Shown: positions 1-8,200, counted from the first letter of the stretch. The stretch is 64,000 nt of DNA from Nitrospinota bacterium (GCA_016208975.1 JACQXA010000001.1:251834-315833), one strand, 5' to 3'. Numbers and translations are program-made. Notes: generated by a model from the sequence alone, not told the origin.

Positions 1-115
1 GAGGGCCCTCATACATAAGCTCCATGCAGTCTCCGGTTTGCGCCTCCCATTCGTAATAGTGGCGGAGCAGGCGGCGTAGATTTAGAAGGCTGTTTATTTT
101 TTCAGAGCCGGACAT
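1..115 (-). CDS. Unrecognised protein, N-terminal fragment (cut by window edge)
   Basis: An ATG at 115 opens a frame that stays open to the left edge, giving 38 codons beginning MSGSEKINSLLNLRRLLRHY. It overlaps the last 14 bases of the upstream radical SAM gene, the same coupling seen throughout this operon, so it is probably the next cistron. The visible part is basic and helical-looking with no recognisable motif. No function can be given from 38 residues; the overlap is the main support that it is real. Confidence 0.5.
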   Translation of the reverse strand, partial: MSGSEKINSLLNLRRLLRHYYEWEAQTGDCMELMYEGP

Positions 116-1163
116 AGTACATGTATTTCTTGCCGCACAAACCAGTGGCCTCGTTGCATGAGCTGTCGAACTGGCAATCATCGCAAATGCCGCCGCAATG
201 TTTTTTGTACATGGAGCAAAGGATGCGGCACCCGCCACCGCAGATATCCTGTTTCTCGCAACTCATACATCCGGGAAGCCCGTGGAATGACACATCCCGC
301 ACAGAGCTGAAACCCGGCCCATCGCGCCATATCTGGGGCAAACGCCGTTTGCGCAGGTTGCCGCACCTGTTTTCCGGAAAGATCAATGGATTGCATGGCG
401 TCACATCGCCATTGGGGCGGATGAAACAGTATGTGCGGCCCGGGATGCATCCGGCATGGGGATAAAAGAAACCGTCGCTGTTGGACTGGCGCCTGGCCCC
501 ATCGGCCACGCCACGGGTTAGTTCCGCCTCCTCGGCCACAAGATTCCGGAATCCGCTTTCGGTAAGGTACAGATCCGCCCGGTTCTGCCGCCCGGCGCCG
601 GTTGGCACAAACCTCATGTATAAAATCTCCCTGGCCCCGGAGCCCGCCACTTCCATCCGCGTTTTTTGCATGATGGGGGCGTTCCTGGCGGTTAACGTCA
701 TGGAGGCTATTACATATATCCCCGCGTCGGTCAGCTGACGTATCGCCGCCAGCGCCTTGGCGTGGTTGCCATGCCCGCGCATGTAGTTGTGGCTCTCCTC
801 GTCTCCGTCAACGCTCACCTCCACGCATTCCACACCCAGTTCTTTAAGCCGTTGGGCTTTTTCCTGGCGCATGAGGACGCCGTTGGTGGTGAGTGTCACG
901 CCAAGGCCGCTTTTTCTGGCCCCTTCTACGATAGTGAGAAAATCCTTCCGGAAAAATGGCTCGCCCCCGCCGAAATAAATCTCGTGCGCTCCCATGGCCC
1001 CGGCGTCGGATACTATCTCCAGCCACTCCGCCGTACTCATCTCGTCGAACCTTAATGCGTCGTCGTCATACTTGGGAGACGATGCGAAACAATGCCTGCA
1101 CTTGATGTTGCACCGGTAGGTCACCGCCGTCACTAGATTGAAAGGGGCGTTCATCGCGAACAT
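102..1163 (-). CDS. Radical SAM/SPASM domain protein (fifth of the cluster)
   Basis: 353 residues. The radical SAM signature CxxxCxxC lies at C18, C22 and C25 and is followed by a YFGGGEP motif, so it should bind a SAM-coordinating [4Fe-4S] cluster. The C-terminal ~110 residues are very cysteine-rich (GCIPGRTYC, TPC, GCMSC, CGGGCRILC and further cysteines near the end). This fits a SPASM domain with auxiliary clusters, with more cysteines than usual. SPASM proteins typically modify peptides or act in heme pathways (NirJ/AhbD type). It overlaps the nucleotidyltransferase gene by 13 bases. An alternative ATG at 1154 would give an ATGA overlap, but a GGG-rich ribosome site fits 1163 better. The substrate is unknown; the family call is firm. 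Confidence 0.9.
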   Translation of the reverse strand: MFAMNAPFNLVTAVTYRCNIKCRHCFASSPKYDDDALRFDEMSTAEWLEIVSDAGAMGAHEIYFGGGEPFFRKDFLTIVEGARKSGLGVTLTTNGVLMRQEKAQRLKELGVECVEVSVDGDEESHNYMRGHGNHAKALAAIRQLTDAGIYVIASMTLTARNAPIMQKTRMEVAGSGAREILYMRFVPTGAGRQNRADLYLTESGFRNLVAEEAELTRGVADGARRQSNSDGFFYPHAGCIPGRTYCFIRPNGDVTPCNPLIFPENRCGNLRKRRLPQIWRDGPGFSSVRDVSFHGLPGCMSCEKQDICGGGCRILCSMYKKHCGGICDDCQFDSSCNEATGLCGKKYMYYVRL

Positions 1164-1885
1164 GGCATTCGCCCTTTCGCCCAGATATCCTCATAGGCCG
1201 TCAACACATGGGCCAACAGAGTTTCCGGTGAATCGCTCACCGGCTCTTTCAGCCCCATTCTTTTCCTTATGTCCAGCAGATGATGGAACACCCAGGTGTT
1301 CATGGCGGGGAACGCCTCCTCCACCCCGGCGACAGTCTCGGCCCGGGATGAGCGGAGCCTGCCGGTAATCCCTAAAAGAAGCGCCTTGCAGGACTTGAAA
1401 AGCATTTCGTCCAGAAACCGTAACGCCACCGGCGGGTTCATCCTGCCGATCCTTGTGACGGCCCCTCTCAAGTTCCGGAGCCCCACGCCAGCAACCCTCA
1501 TGCTGTCTTCCACCAGAACCGGTTCAGGATGCATGAACGTAACTTGCCCGCCGTATATCAGGTTCGCCACGCTGATCTCTTTTAGAAGGAACGGGTTAAC
1601 AGGACCCAGCGGGTCGTCAATCTCAGTTACAGTCGCCATTGTGATGTCTATCTGGCTGAACGGGTACACTTCACCGGCGGCGTTCTTCAGCTTCGCGCCG
1701 CCCAGCGCCAGTTCCAACCCCGACAGGCCCGGCTCGAACAGCGCGAATATATCCAGATCGCTGTAACCGGGAATAAAATCGCCATACGAAAGGCTTCCGA
1801 ACAGATAAACTGAAACCAGCCCATCCAGGCGTTCATCCAAAAGCTGGCGGAAACGGTCAGTTTCCGCAATAAGGATCCGCCCCAT
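1151..1885 (-). CDS. Pol-beta-type nucleotidyltransferase
   Basis: 244 residues from the ATG at 1885, which has a GGGAGGGGG ribosome site just upstream. A longer frame to 1927 would overlap the previous gene by 71 bases and is less likely. The N-terminal domain has the nucleotidyltransferase signature GSLSYGD followed by SDLDIFAL, giving the two metal-binding aspartates. The C-terminal half is helical and resembles the HEPN-like domain of aminoglycoside or MNT-type transferases. It would move a nucleotide onto an unknown acceptor. It lies between two radical SAM genes and overlaps both. Its place in the operon suggests it activates or tags an intermediate or product; that is inference. Confidence 0.82.
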   Translation of the reverse strand: MGRILIAETDRFRQLLDERLDGLVSVYLFGSLSYGDFIPGYSDLDIFALFEPGLSGLELALGGAKLKNAAGEVYPFSQIDITMATVTEIDDPLGPVNPFLLKEISVANLIYGGQVTFMHPEPVLVEDSMRVAGVGLRNLRGAVTRIGRMNPPVALRFLDEMLFKSCKALLLGITGRLRSSRAETVAGVEEAFPAMNTWVFHHLLDIRKRMGLKEPVSDSPETLLAHVLTAYEDIWAKGRMPCSR

Positions 1886-2867
1886 CAAGCCCCCTCCCTT
1901 CCAACATAGCATGCGCCCTGCATCCACCGCATAACCTCATCCAGCGGCATGATGAACATGGCCCTTGGCTTTCATTTCTGCGCCGGAGCCGCCACAAAAG
2001 TGGTGAATCCATCCAGATACGCCACAGGGATGTTTCAAAAACGTTGCCCAATGTTTCAGGAATCTTTCTACAAGGGTAAACGGAGCCATCCTCCATCACC
2101 GTAACGCCGCCCACCCCCGCAGAACAGCCTTTCATGGCGAAGCCCGCTTTTTGTGGAAATTCTTTTAAACCCCGCGCCCCCGCCAGGGCCACGTAAAACA
2201 ATGGGTCGTTCATCCACACCATAAACCCGTCAACCCGTTTCCTCGCCATCCGCTCCACCACCCTGCCCCATTCAGCGCCGCTCAACCCTGGCATGGCCCC
2301 GGCTCCCATGGCTATGTGCCGATGGAGACCCAGCGGCAGATTTTCTTCCCGCGCCCACCCGGTGAAATTCTCAAGCTCATCGGCGTTTACCGCCGTTACA
2401 GTGGCGGCAATGGAAACTTTTACGCCAGATGACCGCAAGACCGATATTGCGCTCATTGCCCGGGCATAACTGCCCTTGCCCCGGATGGCGTCGTTAACCG
2501 GTTTAAAACCTTCCAAAGATATCTGAACGGACTCCACCCCCAGCCCGCGAAGCCTTGCGGCGATATCTCTATCTATTCCCGCCCCGGATGAAAGCAGGCT
2601 CCACCGGCTATTGGTTGAATTGATAACCTCCGCCAGTTCCCATATCCCCGCGTACGCCAGCGGATCGCCCCCGGTTACGTTGAACGTGAGCTGGCCGAAA
2701 TGGGGTTCAAAATCCACCACCGTCTGGCGGATAAATGATTCCCAGGCGGAAACTGGCGCGTCAGCTCCTTCCCAGCCATCCTGATAGCAATGGGCGCACC
2801 GGGACTGGCATTTGCGAGTCAGGTGCGTCTGTATAAAAAAGCCCATATATCCCCCCGCCCCGTTCAT
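1857..2867 (-). CDS. Radical SAM/SPASM domain protein (fourth of the cluster)
   Basis: 336 residues with CxxxCxxC at C20, C24 and C27 and a TGGDP motif for SAM binding. The C-terminus reads as a SPASM domain: GCSAG, VYPC, then CSSCRWMRLCGGCRAHA and a final DPYC. This arrangement is close to that of the heme-related NirJ/AhbD type and of peptide-modifying SPASM proteins. A second possible start (MGFF, at 2846) has a better GGGGGG ribosome site, so the true protein may be 7 residues shorter. A 45-base gap to the previous gene is the largest in the operon. The fold is certain; the substrate is unknown. Confidence 0.9.
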   Translation of the reverse strand: MNGAGGYMGFFIQTHLTRKCQSRCAHCYQDGWEGADAPVSAWESFIRQTVVDFEPHFGQLTFNVTGGDPLAYAGIWELAEVINSTNSRWSLLSSGAGIDRDIAARLRGLGVESVQISLEGFKPVNDAIRGKGSYARAMSAISVLRSSGVKVSIAATVTAVNADELENFTGWAREENLPLGLHRHIAMGAGAMPGLSGAEWGRVVERMARKRVDGFMVWMNDPLFYVALAGARGLKEFPQKAGFAMKGCSAGVGGVTVMEDGSVYPCRKIPETLGNVFETSLWRIWMDSPLLWRLRRRNESQGPCSSCRWMRLCGGCRAHAMLEGRGLDGADPYCGN

Positions 2868-2912
2868 GTCACTTTTCCAGGCATGTCATTTTAATATTTA
2901 TAGCATAATTTT

Positions 2913-3803
2913 TTACTGATAATAACAATAAAACATGCAACCGGGGCATTGGCCCTCGCCAGCGCCGGATGACGCCGCTTCAAAGCCCCGGGATTGGATC
3001 GCCTTATTCAATCCATCCTCAATCGCGTTGGCTGTGGCGGCGAAGGCCCAGCACGGGCTAACGCCGCCATTTGGGAATAAGGTGAATATACGTCCGCCTG
3101 CTTTGCATTTCCCATGTCGGCGGAATCCCTTCTCTACATAATCAGCGGCGGCCTGGTAATATTCAGCCCCGTTACAGTTCAGCGGATGGTTTAAGCGGGC
3201 AAGATTTTTCAGGGTCGACGCCATTTTGGCGAATTGTCCAGCGTTCCGTTGCCATGTCTTGGCTCCCCCGAATGCGGGAGCCCACGGCTGAACCCCCACG
3301 CTATGAACCCCCAGCGTTTCCGCCAGCTCGAATACTGCGTTTATTTCATCCATGTTTGCTGGCATTAACGTGAAAGAAAGGCTCACCCTTGATGAGGGCT
3401 GGCTTTCACGTATTCGCTTGATTCCCTCTACCGCCCGTTTCCAGGCCCCTTTAACACCCCGGATACGGTCATGTACTCTTTCGTTTCCGTCTATGGATAC
3501 TGATATGTCTTGTATCCCCTCAAGTTCCTCCGCTCTTTTCGCTGTAACAGTGGTTGCGTTTGTACTTAGGCGTATTTCCAGCCCCTCTTCCAGCATGGGC
3601 GCAACCACAGCGCGCAAATCTTTTCGGGCAAATGGCTCTCCGCCGGTGACATAGACCACCTTTACGCCCAGCTCCGCCAATTGCAGGGCCATGCCCTTCA
3701 CGGCGCTTATAGGGAAATCCTCACCATCCGGCCCGCTATGGGCGCACATGGAGCATTTGAGGGTGCATCTGGAAGTGATCATAAAGATCGCTTTTCGCGC
3801 CAT
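2913..3803 (-). CDS. Radical SAM protein with short cysteine-rich C-terminus (third of the cluster)
   Basis: 296 residues, the shortest radical SAM enzyme of the cluster. CxxxCxxC is at C13, C17 and C20, followed by VTGGEPF. The C-terminal region carries a reduced cysteine set (KCKAGG, SPCWAF, CPGCMFYC), more like a Twitch or truncated SPASM domain than a full one. It may therefore bind only one auxiliary cluster. It follows the 477-residue radical SAM gene by 20 bases and is co-oriented with the rest of the operon. Its substrate cannot be told from sequence. Confidence 0.88.
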   Translation of the reverse strand: MARKAIFMITSRCTLKCSMCAHSGPDGEDFPISAVKGMALQLAELGVKVVYVTGGEPFARKDLRAVVAPMLEEGLEIRLSTNATTVTAKRAEELEGIQDISVSIDGNERVHDRIRGVKGAWKRAVEGIKRIRESQPSSRVSLSFTLMPANMDEINAVFELAETLGVHSVGVQPWAPAFGGAKTWQRNAGQFAKMASTLKNLARLNHPLNCNGAEYYQAAADYVEKGFRRHGKCKAGGRIFTLFPNGGVSPCWAFAATANAIEDGLNKAIQSRGFEAASSGAGEGQCPGCMFYCYYQ

Positions 3804-3823
3804 AACGGTATTTTAATAACTAC

Positions 3824-5257
3824 TCATCCACCGGGGCAGGTAGCCACAGCATCGGAAAACTGGCTGTAAGCGCCGCCACCCTTCCGGGCAAGATAAGCCA
3901 CCATAAGCGGAGCGGTTTCCACGGTTGGCTCCATACGCCACTGGCCGCCTTGAGCCATGCGCAGGGCGAATCGGCGGATTTGGCATGGCCACCCTTCAAC
4001 GGGTGGGCCTTTTGTGGCAAGCAGGCCCAGGAAGTGGGCGAATATGTTTTTTTTCAGTTCACACCGGGCAGGGTCTGTAGGGCTGTTATCAATCCGTTGC
4101 GGATAGGTGACCCTGGCGGGGCAATCGCCGGCGCAATGCCATTTGAGCGCGCAGGATGCGCAATGGGGAAGGTTTTCTACAACCCGTTTCCCCAGGGCGT
4201 TCAACAGCGCGCCATGCCACATCAATCCTTCTCCGGTCACGTCCCCCACGCCAAAAACCCCTGCCATTGGATGGGCGCGGGAACATGCCTCCAGGCATCT
4301 GCTCACCAACCCGTCATGGGTCACATACACGTTTCCCGTTACGGCCCCGCAGTAGGCTTCCGTCATGGCCTGCGGCGACACTCCTGGGAAACTCACCGCC
4401 AGCCCCAGTTCCCATGCCGTGTCCAGCGCCTCGCGGAACCGGGCCTGCGCGCGTTCATTATGGTCTATGCCAGCGGGCCCAGCCCGCCCGGCGGACACCA
4501 CGGGGCCAAGATGTATCTCCCGGGTCTTGGCCGCCCCGGCGAAAAACCTTATCGTATCCGGCAGGCGGTCCAGCGTATCCCCCGCCACTGTGGACACGAT
4601 GGCGTAATTTTCAAACCCCGCCTCATCGAACGCCTGGAGGGTTTTCATCACCCTATCGAAAGACCCGGCCCCGGTGGATGTTTTCCGGTGAGCGTTATGT
4701 ATCTGTTCCGGCCCGTCCAGCGCCAGCGATACCAGTTGGAACTTTTCCATTATCTCGTCCCGGATTTTTTGGCTGAACAGACCGTTGGTGGCTATGCCGA
4801 ACCCAACCGAGGCGCCGATCTCCGCCGCCCGGAGTCTGGCGCGTTCCATGACTGATTGGATCAACCCCCATGCCTGGGTGGGTTCGCCGCCTCCATGGAA
4901 ATAAAGCTCTATCCGCTCCGCCCCGCTCTTTTCAGCCGATTGCGCCACATGGTCCACAGCCCAATTGGCCAGCCATTCAGGCATGGCCAGGTCCGCCTCG
5001 CCGCCGTTGGCGTAACAATAAGAGCAACGAAGGTTGCATCTCGTGGTCGGAATCAAGGTGGCCCGTTCAGCCCGAAGTGTTTCCGAACGCTCTGGCGCCG
5101 GGGCCAGCGGGGCTACGCTTCGCGCAAACCAGTTGGCCGCCTCTATCTGAACAGAGATTGGGACGGTTGAAGAAACGGACAATATTCCGCCAGAAATGGG
5201 CTCGTAAAAGACAACGCCCCTTTCCCATTCCATCCGGAACACATTCTTATGGCTCAT
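3824..5257 (-). CDS. Radical SAM/SPASM protein with N-terminal extension (second of the cluster)
   Basis: 477 residues, the longest enzyme here. About 65 residues precede the radical SAM core (C74, C78, C81, then FHGGGEP), a layout seen in peptide-modifying SPASM maturases and anaerobic sulfatase maturase-like enzymes. The FHGGGEP form of the SAM motif also fits that group. SPASM cysteines follow (AYCGAV, SRCLEAC, HCASCALKWHCAGDC, ARC). An ~80-residue tail after the SPASM domain is rich in small residues and ends CPGG. The gene overlaps the kinase gene by 11 bases. Whether the N-terminal extension is a peptide-recognition (RRE-like) domain needs a structure prediction. Confidence 0.88.
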   Translation of the reverse strand: MSHKNVFRMEWERGVVFYEPISGGILSVSSTVPISVQIEAANWFARSVAPLAPAPERSETLRAERATLIPTTRCNLRCSYCYANGGEADLAMPEWLANWAVDHVAQSAEKSGAERIELYFHGGGEPTQAWGLIQSVMERARLRAAEIGASVGFGIATNGLFSQKIRDEIMEKFQLVSLALDGPEQIHNAHRKTSTGAGSFDRVMKTLQAFDEAGFENYAIVSTVAGDTLDRLPDTIRFFAGAAKTREIHLGPVVSAGRAGPAGIDHNERAQARFREALDTAWELGLAVSFPGVSPQAMTEAYCGAVTGNVYVTHDGLVSRCLEACSRAHPMAGVFGVGDVTGEGLMWHGALLNALGKRVVENLPHCASCALKWHCAGDCPARVTYPQRIDNSPTDPARCELKKNIFAHFLGLLATKGPPVEGWPCQIRRFALRMAQGGQWRMEPTVETAPLMVAYLARKGGGAYSQFSDAVATCPGG

Positions 5258-5780
5258 GCGCCGCTACCACTTTCGTGTCTGTGTTAAGAGCCGCTTCCAC
5301 AAGCCGGTAAAGCTCTTCATGAATTGGGCCGTGGTTTGCTATTGCCACATCCGCCGGCCATTGAGCCCATTCGGTTTCGCTGGAATGGATGTCGTCCACC
5401 CCCAAAGAAAACTCCTGCCCGCGTTCCGAAAGCCTGCGGACGCATTCCGCCAGTGGAGCCTCCACCCGCCAGAAAACAAAGCCCCTCGCCCGTAACAGCT
5501 CCATATCCGGTTTGAATCGCGCCGCGTCCACAACCACTGGCCGCCCAGCCGGGACGCGCCGCAACGCCGCGGACATCCAGACCGACTCATCCAGCGCGCG
5601 CATGGCGTCGGTCACCTGGTTCATGACGGTTTTCGACTGGGAGCCGAACAGTATCCCGCACACCTCCCGGCACACGGTTCCTGTGCTGGCGATGGCATAG
5701 CGGTAATGTTCCGCCAGGTACCCGGCCACCGTGGTTTTCCCCGCGCCGGAGCGGCCCGTGAGGGCGATGTTTGGATACAT
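5247..5780 (-). CDS. Small P-loop kinase of the nucleoside/dephospho-CoA kinase type
   Basis: 177 residues beginning with a clear Walker A motif, GRSGAGKT at residues 9-16, after a short beta strand. VVVDAARF near residue 90 fits the strand and acidic residue of a kinase core, and R-rich segments after it (VRRLSERG) resemble a lid. Length and layout match small-molecule kinases (AMP/CMP kinase, dephospho-CoA kinase), but no specific family signature is visible. It begins 9 bases after the Cys-rich peptide gene and overlaps the next radical SAM gene, so it belongs to the operon. It probably phosphorylates a small molecule or peptide in the same pathway; this is inference. Confidence 0.75.
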   Translation of the reverse strand: MYPNIALTGRSGAGKTTVAGYLAEHYRYAIASTGTVCREVCGILFGSQSKTVMNQVTDAMRALDESVWMSAALRRVPAGRPVVVDAARFKPDMELLRARGFVFWRVEAPLAECVRRLSERGQEFSLGVDDIHSSETEWAQWPADVAIANHGPIHEELYRLVEAALNTDTKVVAAHEP

Positions 5781-5789
5781 CGTTGATTA

Positions 5790-5975
5790 TTAATCCGCCT
5801 TTTGCGGCTGGTCCATTTCCGGCCCGGTGGAAGCGCACACCTTGCAATGGCAATGGGTGCAAAGGAAATCGGCCTCCTCGCGGCCCGACATGTCTGTCTT
5901 CAAATATCCGAGAAGCTCTTTTAGCTTGGCCCTGTCATCATCGGTGAGGCCGTTCAGTTTGTTATCGTTTCCCAT
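5790..5975 (-). CDS. 61-residue peptide with C-terminal CxxCxCxxC motif (candidate precursor or metal-binding peptide)
   Basis: 61 residues. The first ~35 are charged and helical-looking, like a leader (GLTDDDRAKLKELLGYLKTD). The last third holds C39, C42, C44 and C47 interleaved with H41 and H43, then a short hydrophilic tail (ASTGPEMDQPQKAD). The ATG at 5975 overlaps the DUF362 gene by 22 bases, and the kinase gene starts 9 bases after its stop, so it is translated within the operon. A leader-like part plus a compact Cys core beside five radical SAM enzymes fits a RiPP precursor. A small zinc or iron-sulfur protein is the main alternative. I do not recognise the family. Confidence 0.7.
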   Translation of the reverse strand: MGNDNKLNGLTDDDRAKLKELLGYLKTDMSGREEADFLCTHCHCKVCASTGPEMDQPQKAD

Positions 5976-6997
5976 ACGATCTCCTTCATTCCGAAGAATT
6001 TTTCACCACTTGCCATCTGGTTGCTCCAAAGTTTCCAAACGCCGCTCTCCAGCGGTTTTTCACGCTCCATAAGCTCCACGCTGGCCCTGTCCGCCATGAA
6101 GGGGTCGGCGGCGATTACAAAACCGGCGTCAGTGTAAACAGGGGCGTGGGTGAACGAGGCGCAATCGCACTGGGGGGTTACATCCACCACACCGTTAATG
6201 AAAACCGAGCGGCGCCCGGCCAGAAACGCGGCGGCGGCCTCGGTAAGCCTGTGCGAAAAGTTTTCCAGCTGGCCGTCGTCCAGGCTGTAAACCCCTTGCC
6301 TGCATGGCCCCATGCAATGGCAACAACCGGTGCAGGCTGTGTCCAGCCGCCGTATTGCTCCATCAACCAATTCCAAAGCCCCATGCCCACACGTTTTCAG
6401 ACATTCGCCGCAGGCGGAGCATTTGGAGGTATCCATCAACGGCTTGGTGGCCCCATGTATGGCGGCTTTACCCGCCGAAGACATGAGCCCCATCCCAACG
6501 TTCTTTATGGCCCCAGCCACTCCCGTGAACCCGTGAAGGGTTATGTGGGAAAGAACAGCCATGTGCCGCACACCCTGTAAAGACCCGGCGCCCATGTAAG
6601 CCGGGCCTCCGTTCACCGGGGGCAGGGCTACGCCAAACTCCCCCCGCATGCCGTCGGAGATTATCAACGGGCACCCAATGGAGTCTGCGGTGAAACCATG
6701 CGCCGAGGCGGTCTCCAGATAACCCACCGCCGTGCTTCGGGAGCCTTTGTACAAAACCACGGTGTCTGTCGCGAAAGGTTTCATACCGGCGTTTCTGGCC
6801 GCATCCGCCACTGCCCGCACATAAAGAGGCCTTAAATATCTTGTGGCGCCCCTTTCCCCGAAATGACACTTGATGGCCAAAAGTTCGCCGGGAGCGCCCC
6901 AAGAACGGAATACCAGCTCCAGCTTTTTCCTGATGATGTCCACGGTGGATACATACGGCTGGGTCGTGGCCGGTATGTGGCTTAAATTTACGGTCAC
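5954..6997 (-). CDS. DUF362 protein with 4Fe-4S ferredoxin motifs
   Basis: 347 residues from a GTG at 6997 that overlaps the preceding stop by four bases. The N-terminal ~195 residues have the DUF362 layout (KCHFGERGATRYLRP, then ITLHGFTGVAGAIKNVGMG). Near residues 200-240 there are two cysteine clusters, CSACGECLKTC and CTGCCHCMGPC, as in a 2[4Fe-4S] ferredoxin, though the second one is modified by an extra Cys. A further CDC follows near residue 280. DUF362 proteins are poorly understood but are often electron carriers next to redox enzymes. Here the likely job is to supply electrons to the radical SAM enzymes of the operon. The domain call is firm; the role is inferred. Confidence 0.88.
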   Translation of the reverse strand: MTVNLSHIPATTQPYVSTVDIIRKKLELVFRSWGAPGELLAIKCHFGERGATRYLRPLYVRAVADAARNAGMKPFATDTVVLYKGSRSTAVGYLETASAHGFTADSIGCPLIISDGMRGEFGVALPPVNGGPAYMGAGSLQGVRHMAVLSHITLHGFTGVAGAIKNVGMGLMSSAGKAAIHGATKPLMDTSKCSACGECLKTCGHGALELVDGAIRRLDTACTGCCHCMGPCRQGVYSLDDGQLENFSHRLTEAAAAFLAGRRSVFINGVVDVTPQCDCASFTHAPVYTDAGFVIAADPFMADRASVELMEREKPLESGVWKLWSNQMASGEKFFGMKEIVWETITN

Positions 6998-8049
6998 GGA
7001 GCTTCCCTTCTTTTATTTAGGACCTGGCACATGGGGTCGCGGCCAAAAAAAGACCCTGTGGCGATGGCGGCGCGGGCGTGGCATCCACCGCAACATTCGG
7101 CCAGATGGGCGCAATCGCCGCAGGCCTCACGGTACGTCTCCGGATCCCTCATCTTTTGCATGAACCCGCTGGCGCGCCATACCTGGGCGAACCTGCCGCC
7201 GGTGACATCTTCCCCCTCCCCGGCGAACTCCGTGAACACCGGGCAATGAAACATGCGCCCCTCTTTGGTGATGTGGCAGAACGACCGGCTGGAGGGGCAA
7301 CCAAGGGTTTTCTCGCCGCTCATGGCGGCTTCGTACAAATTGTCCAGCGCCAACGCTGTTCCGTTATTTGGGGAGATCAACCTTATCTGCTCGCAGGTCT
7401 TTTTGATTATCTCTGGCGAAAGGTCGCCAAAATCCTTCCCGGCGGCGCGGCCTTTGGCCAGCATGGGCTCCACCTTGAACTGGTATGCCCCCAACCCGGA
7501 GCTCAGTTGATAGAGCGCGGCCACCTCCTCCACATTAGAGGAGTCTATGGTCATGTTCACCGTTACCCGGATCCCCCAGGCCACGGCTGAGGCGATATTC
7601 TCCGTCACCTTGTCAAAACATCCGCGGCCCCTTCTTTTATCGTGGGCATCCCTCAAACCGTCCAGGCTAATCTGCGCGCTCCCAAGCCCGGCTTTTTTCA
7701 GCAGGCGCGCCACGTTGGCGGTAAGTAAAACGCCGTTGGTGTCCAGATGGATATTGGCGAATTTTCTACGGTGAGCGGTTTTTATAAAGGTTTCAATATC
7801 CTTTCGGCAAAGAGGCTCACCACCTGTGAAACATATGGCTGTCCGCCCTGGATACAAAACCGAACGTATTATTTCTATGATCGATCCGGTGGAAAGCTCC
7901 GCCCGGCTGTCACGATAGGCGCCAGAGGCTGGAGGGTTGTAGCAATGGGCGCATCGCAGGTTGCAACGGTGGGTAACCTCGATACACACCACGGCAGGCT
8001 CCCGCTTCGCCTCCGCAAACGTTAACACCGAGCCGAGAAAAGGATCCAT
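6994..8049 (-). CDS. Radical SAM/SPASM domain protein (first gene of the cluster)
   Basis: 351 residues if started at the ATG at 8049. An upstream in-frame start at 8118 would lie within the predicted promoter, so the shorter form is preferred. CxxxCxxC falls at about C29, C33 and C36, followed by FTGGEPL. The C-terminus has SPASM cysteines (GCPSSRSFC, FHCPVF, CGDCAHLAECCGGCHARA, DPMC), the arrangement found in NirJ/AhbD-like heme enzymes and peptide maturases. It is first in the operon and shares four bases with the DUF362 start. No heme d1 genes are near, so a heme role is not supported by context. Confidence 0.9.
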   Translation of the reverse strand: MDPFLGSVLTFAEAKREPAVVCIEVTHRCNLRCAHCYNPPASGAYRDSRAELSTGSIIEIIRSVLYPGRTAICFTGGEPLCRKDIETFIKTAHRRKFANIHLDTNGVLLTANVARLLKKAGLGSAQISLDGLRDAHDKRRGRGCFDKVTENIASAVAWGIRVTVNMTIDSSNVEEVAALYQLSSGLGAYQFKVEPMLAKGRAAGKDFGDLSPEIIKKTCEQIRLISPNNGTALALDNLYEAAMSGEKTLGCPSSRSFCHITKEGRMFHCPVFTEFAGEGEDVTGGRFAQVWRASGFMQKMRDPETYREACGDCAHLAECCGGCHARAAIATGSFFGRDPMCQVLNKRREAP

Positions 8050-8103
8050 CCGCCAAAAAGCGCCTCCCGCCAAACATTTGAGCCTCACGCTCCAGCAGGT
8101 ATA

Positions 8104-8132
8104 AATATACAATACCATTTTTATTTATACAA
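8104..8132 (-). promoter_or_regulatory. Predicted sigma70-type promoter of the radical SAM operon
   Basis: Read on the minus strand, TTGTAT and TATATT are separated by 17 bases. They lie about 55 bases upstream of the chosen start of the first radical SAM gene. The -10 matches consensus at 5 of 6 positions and the -35 at 4 of 6. It supports the shorter start at 8049. Prediction only. Confidence 0.5.
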
Positions 8133-8200
8133 CACCTGTTATTTTCCAATGCCCATTCGGACTGACAAGAGGACGTTTTAAGAGGCGTTTTTTATGCTTG

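Noticed and set aside
3950-4855. 301-codon frame opposite the 477-residue radical SAM gene
   Set aside because: No recognisable domain or ribosome site, and lies wholly inside a gene with intact catalytic motifs.
6994-8049. Heme d1 or alternative heme pathway (NirJ/AhbD)
   Set aside because: SPASM cysteine pattern is similar, but no other nir or ahb genes are in the operon, and five such enzymes together do not match those pathways.
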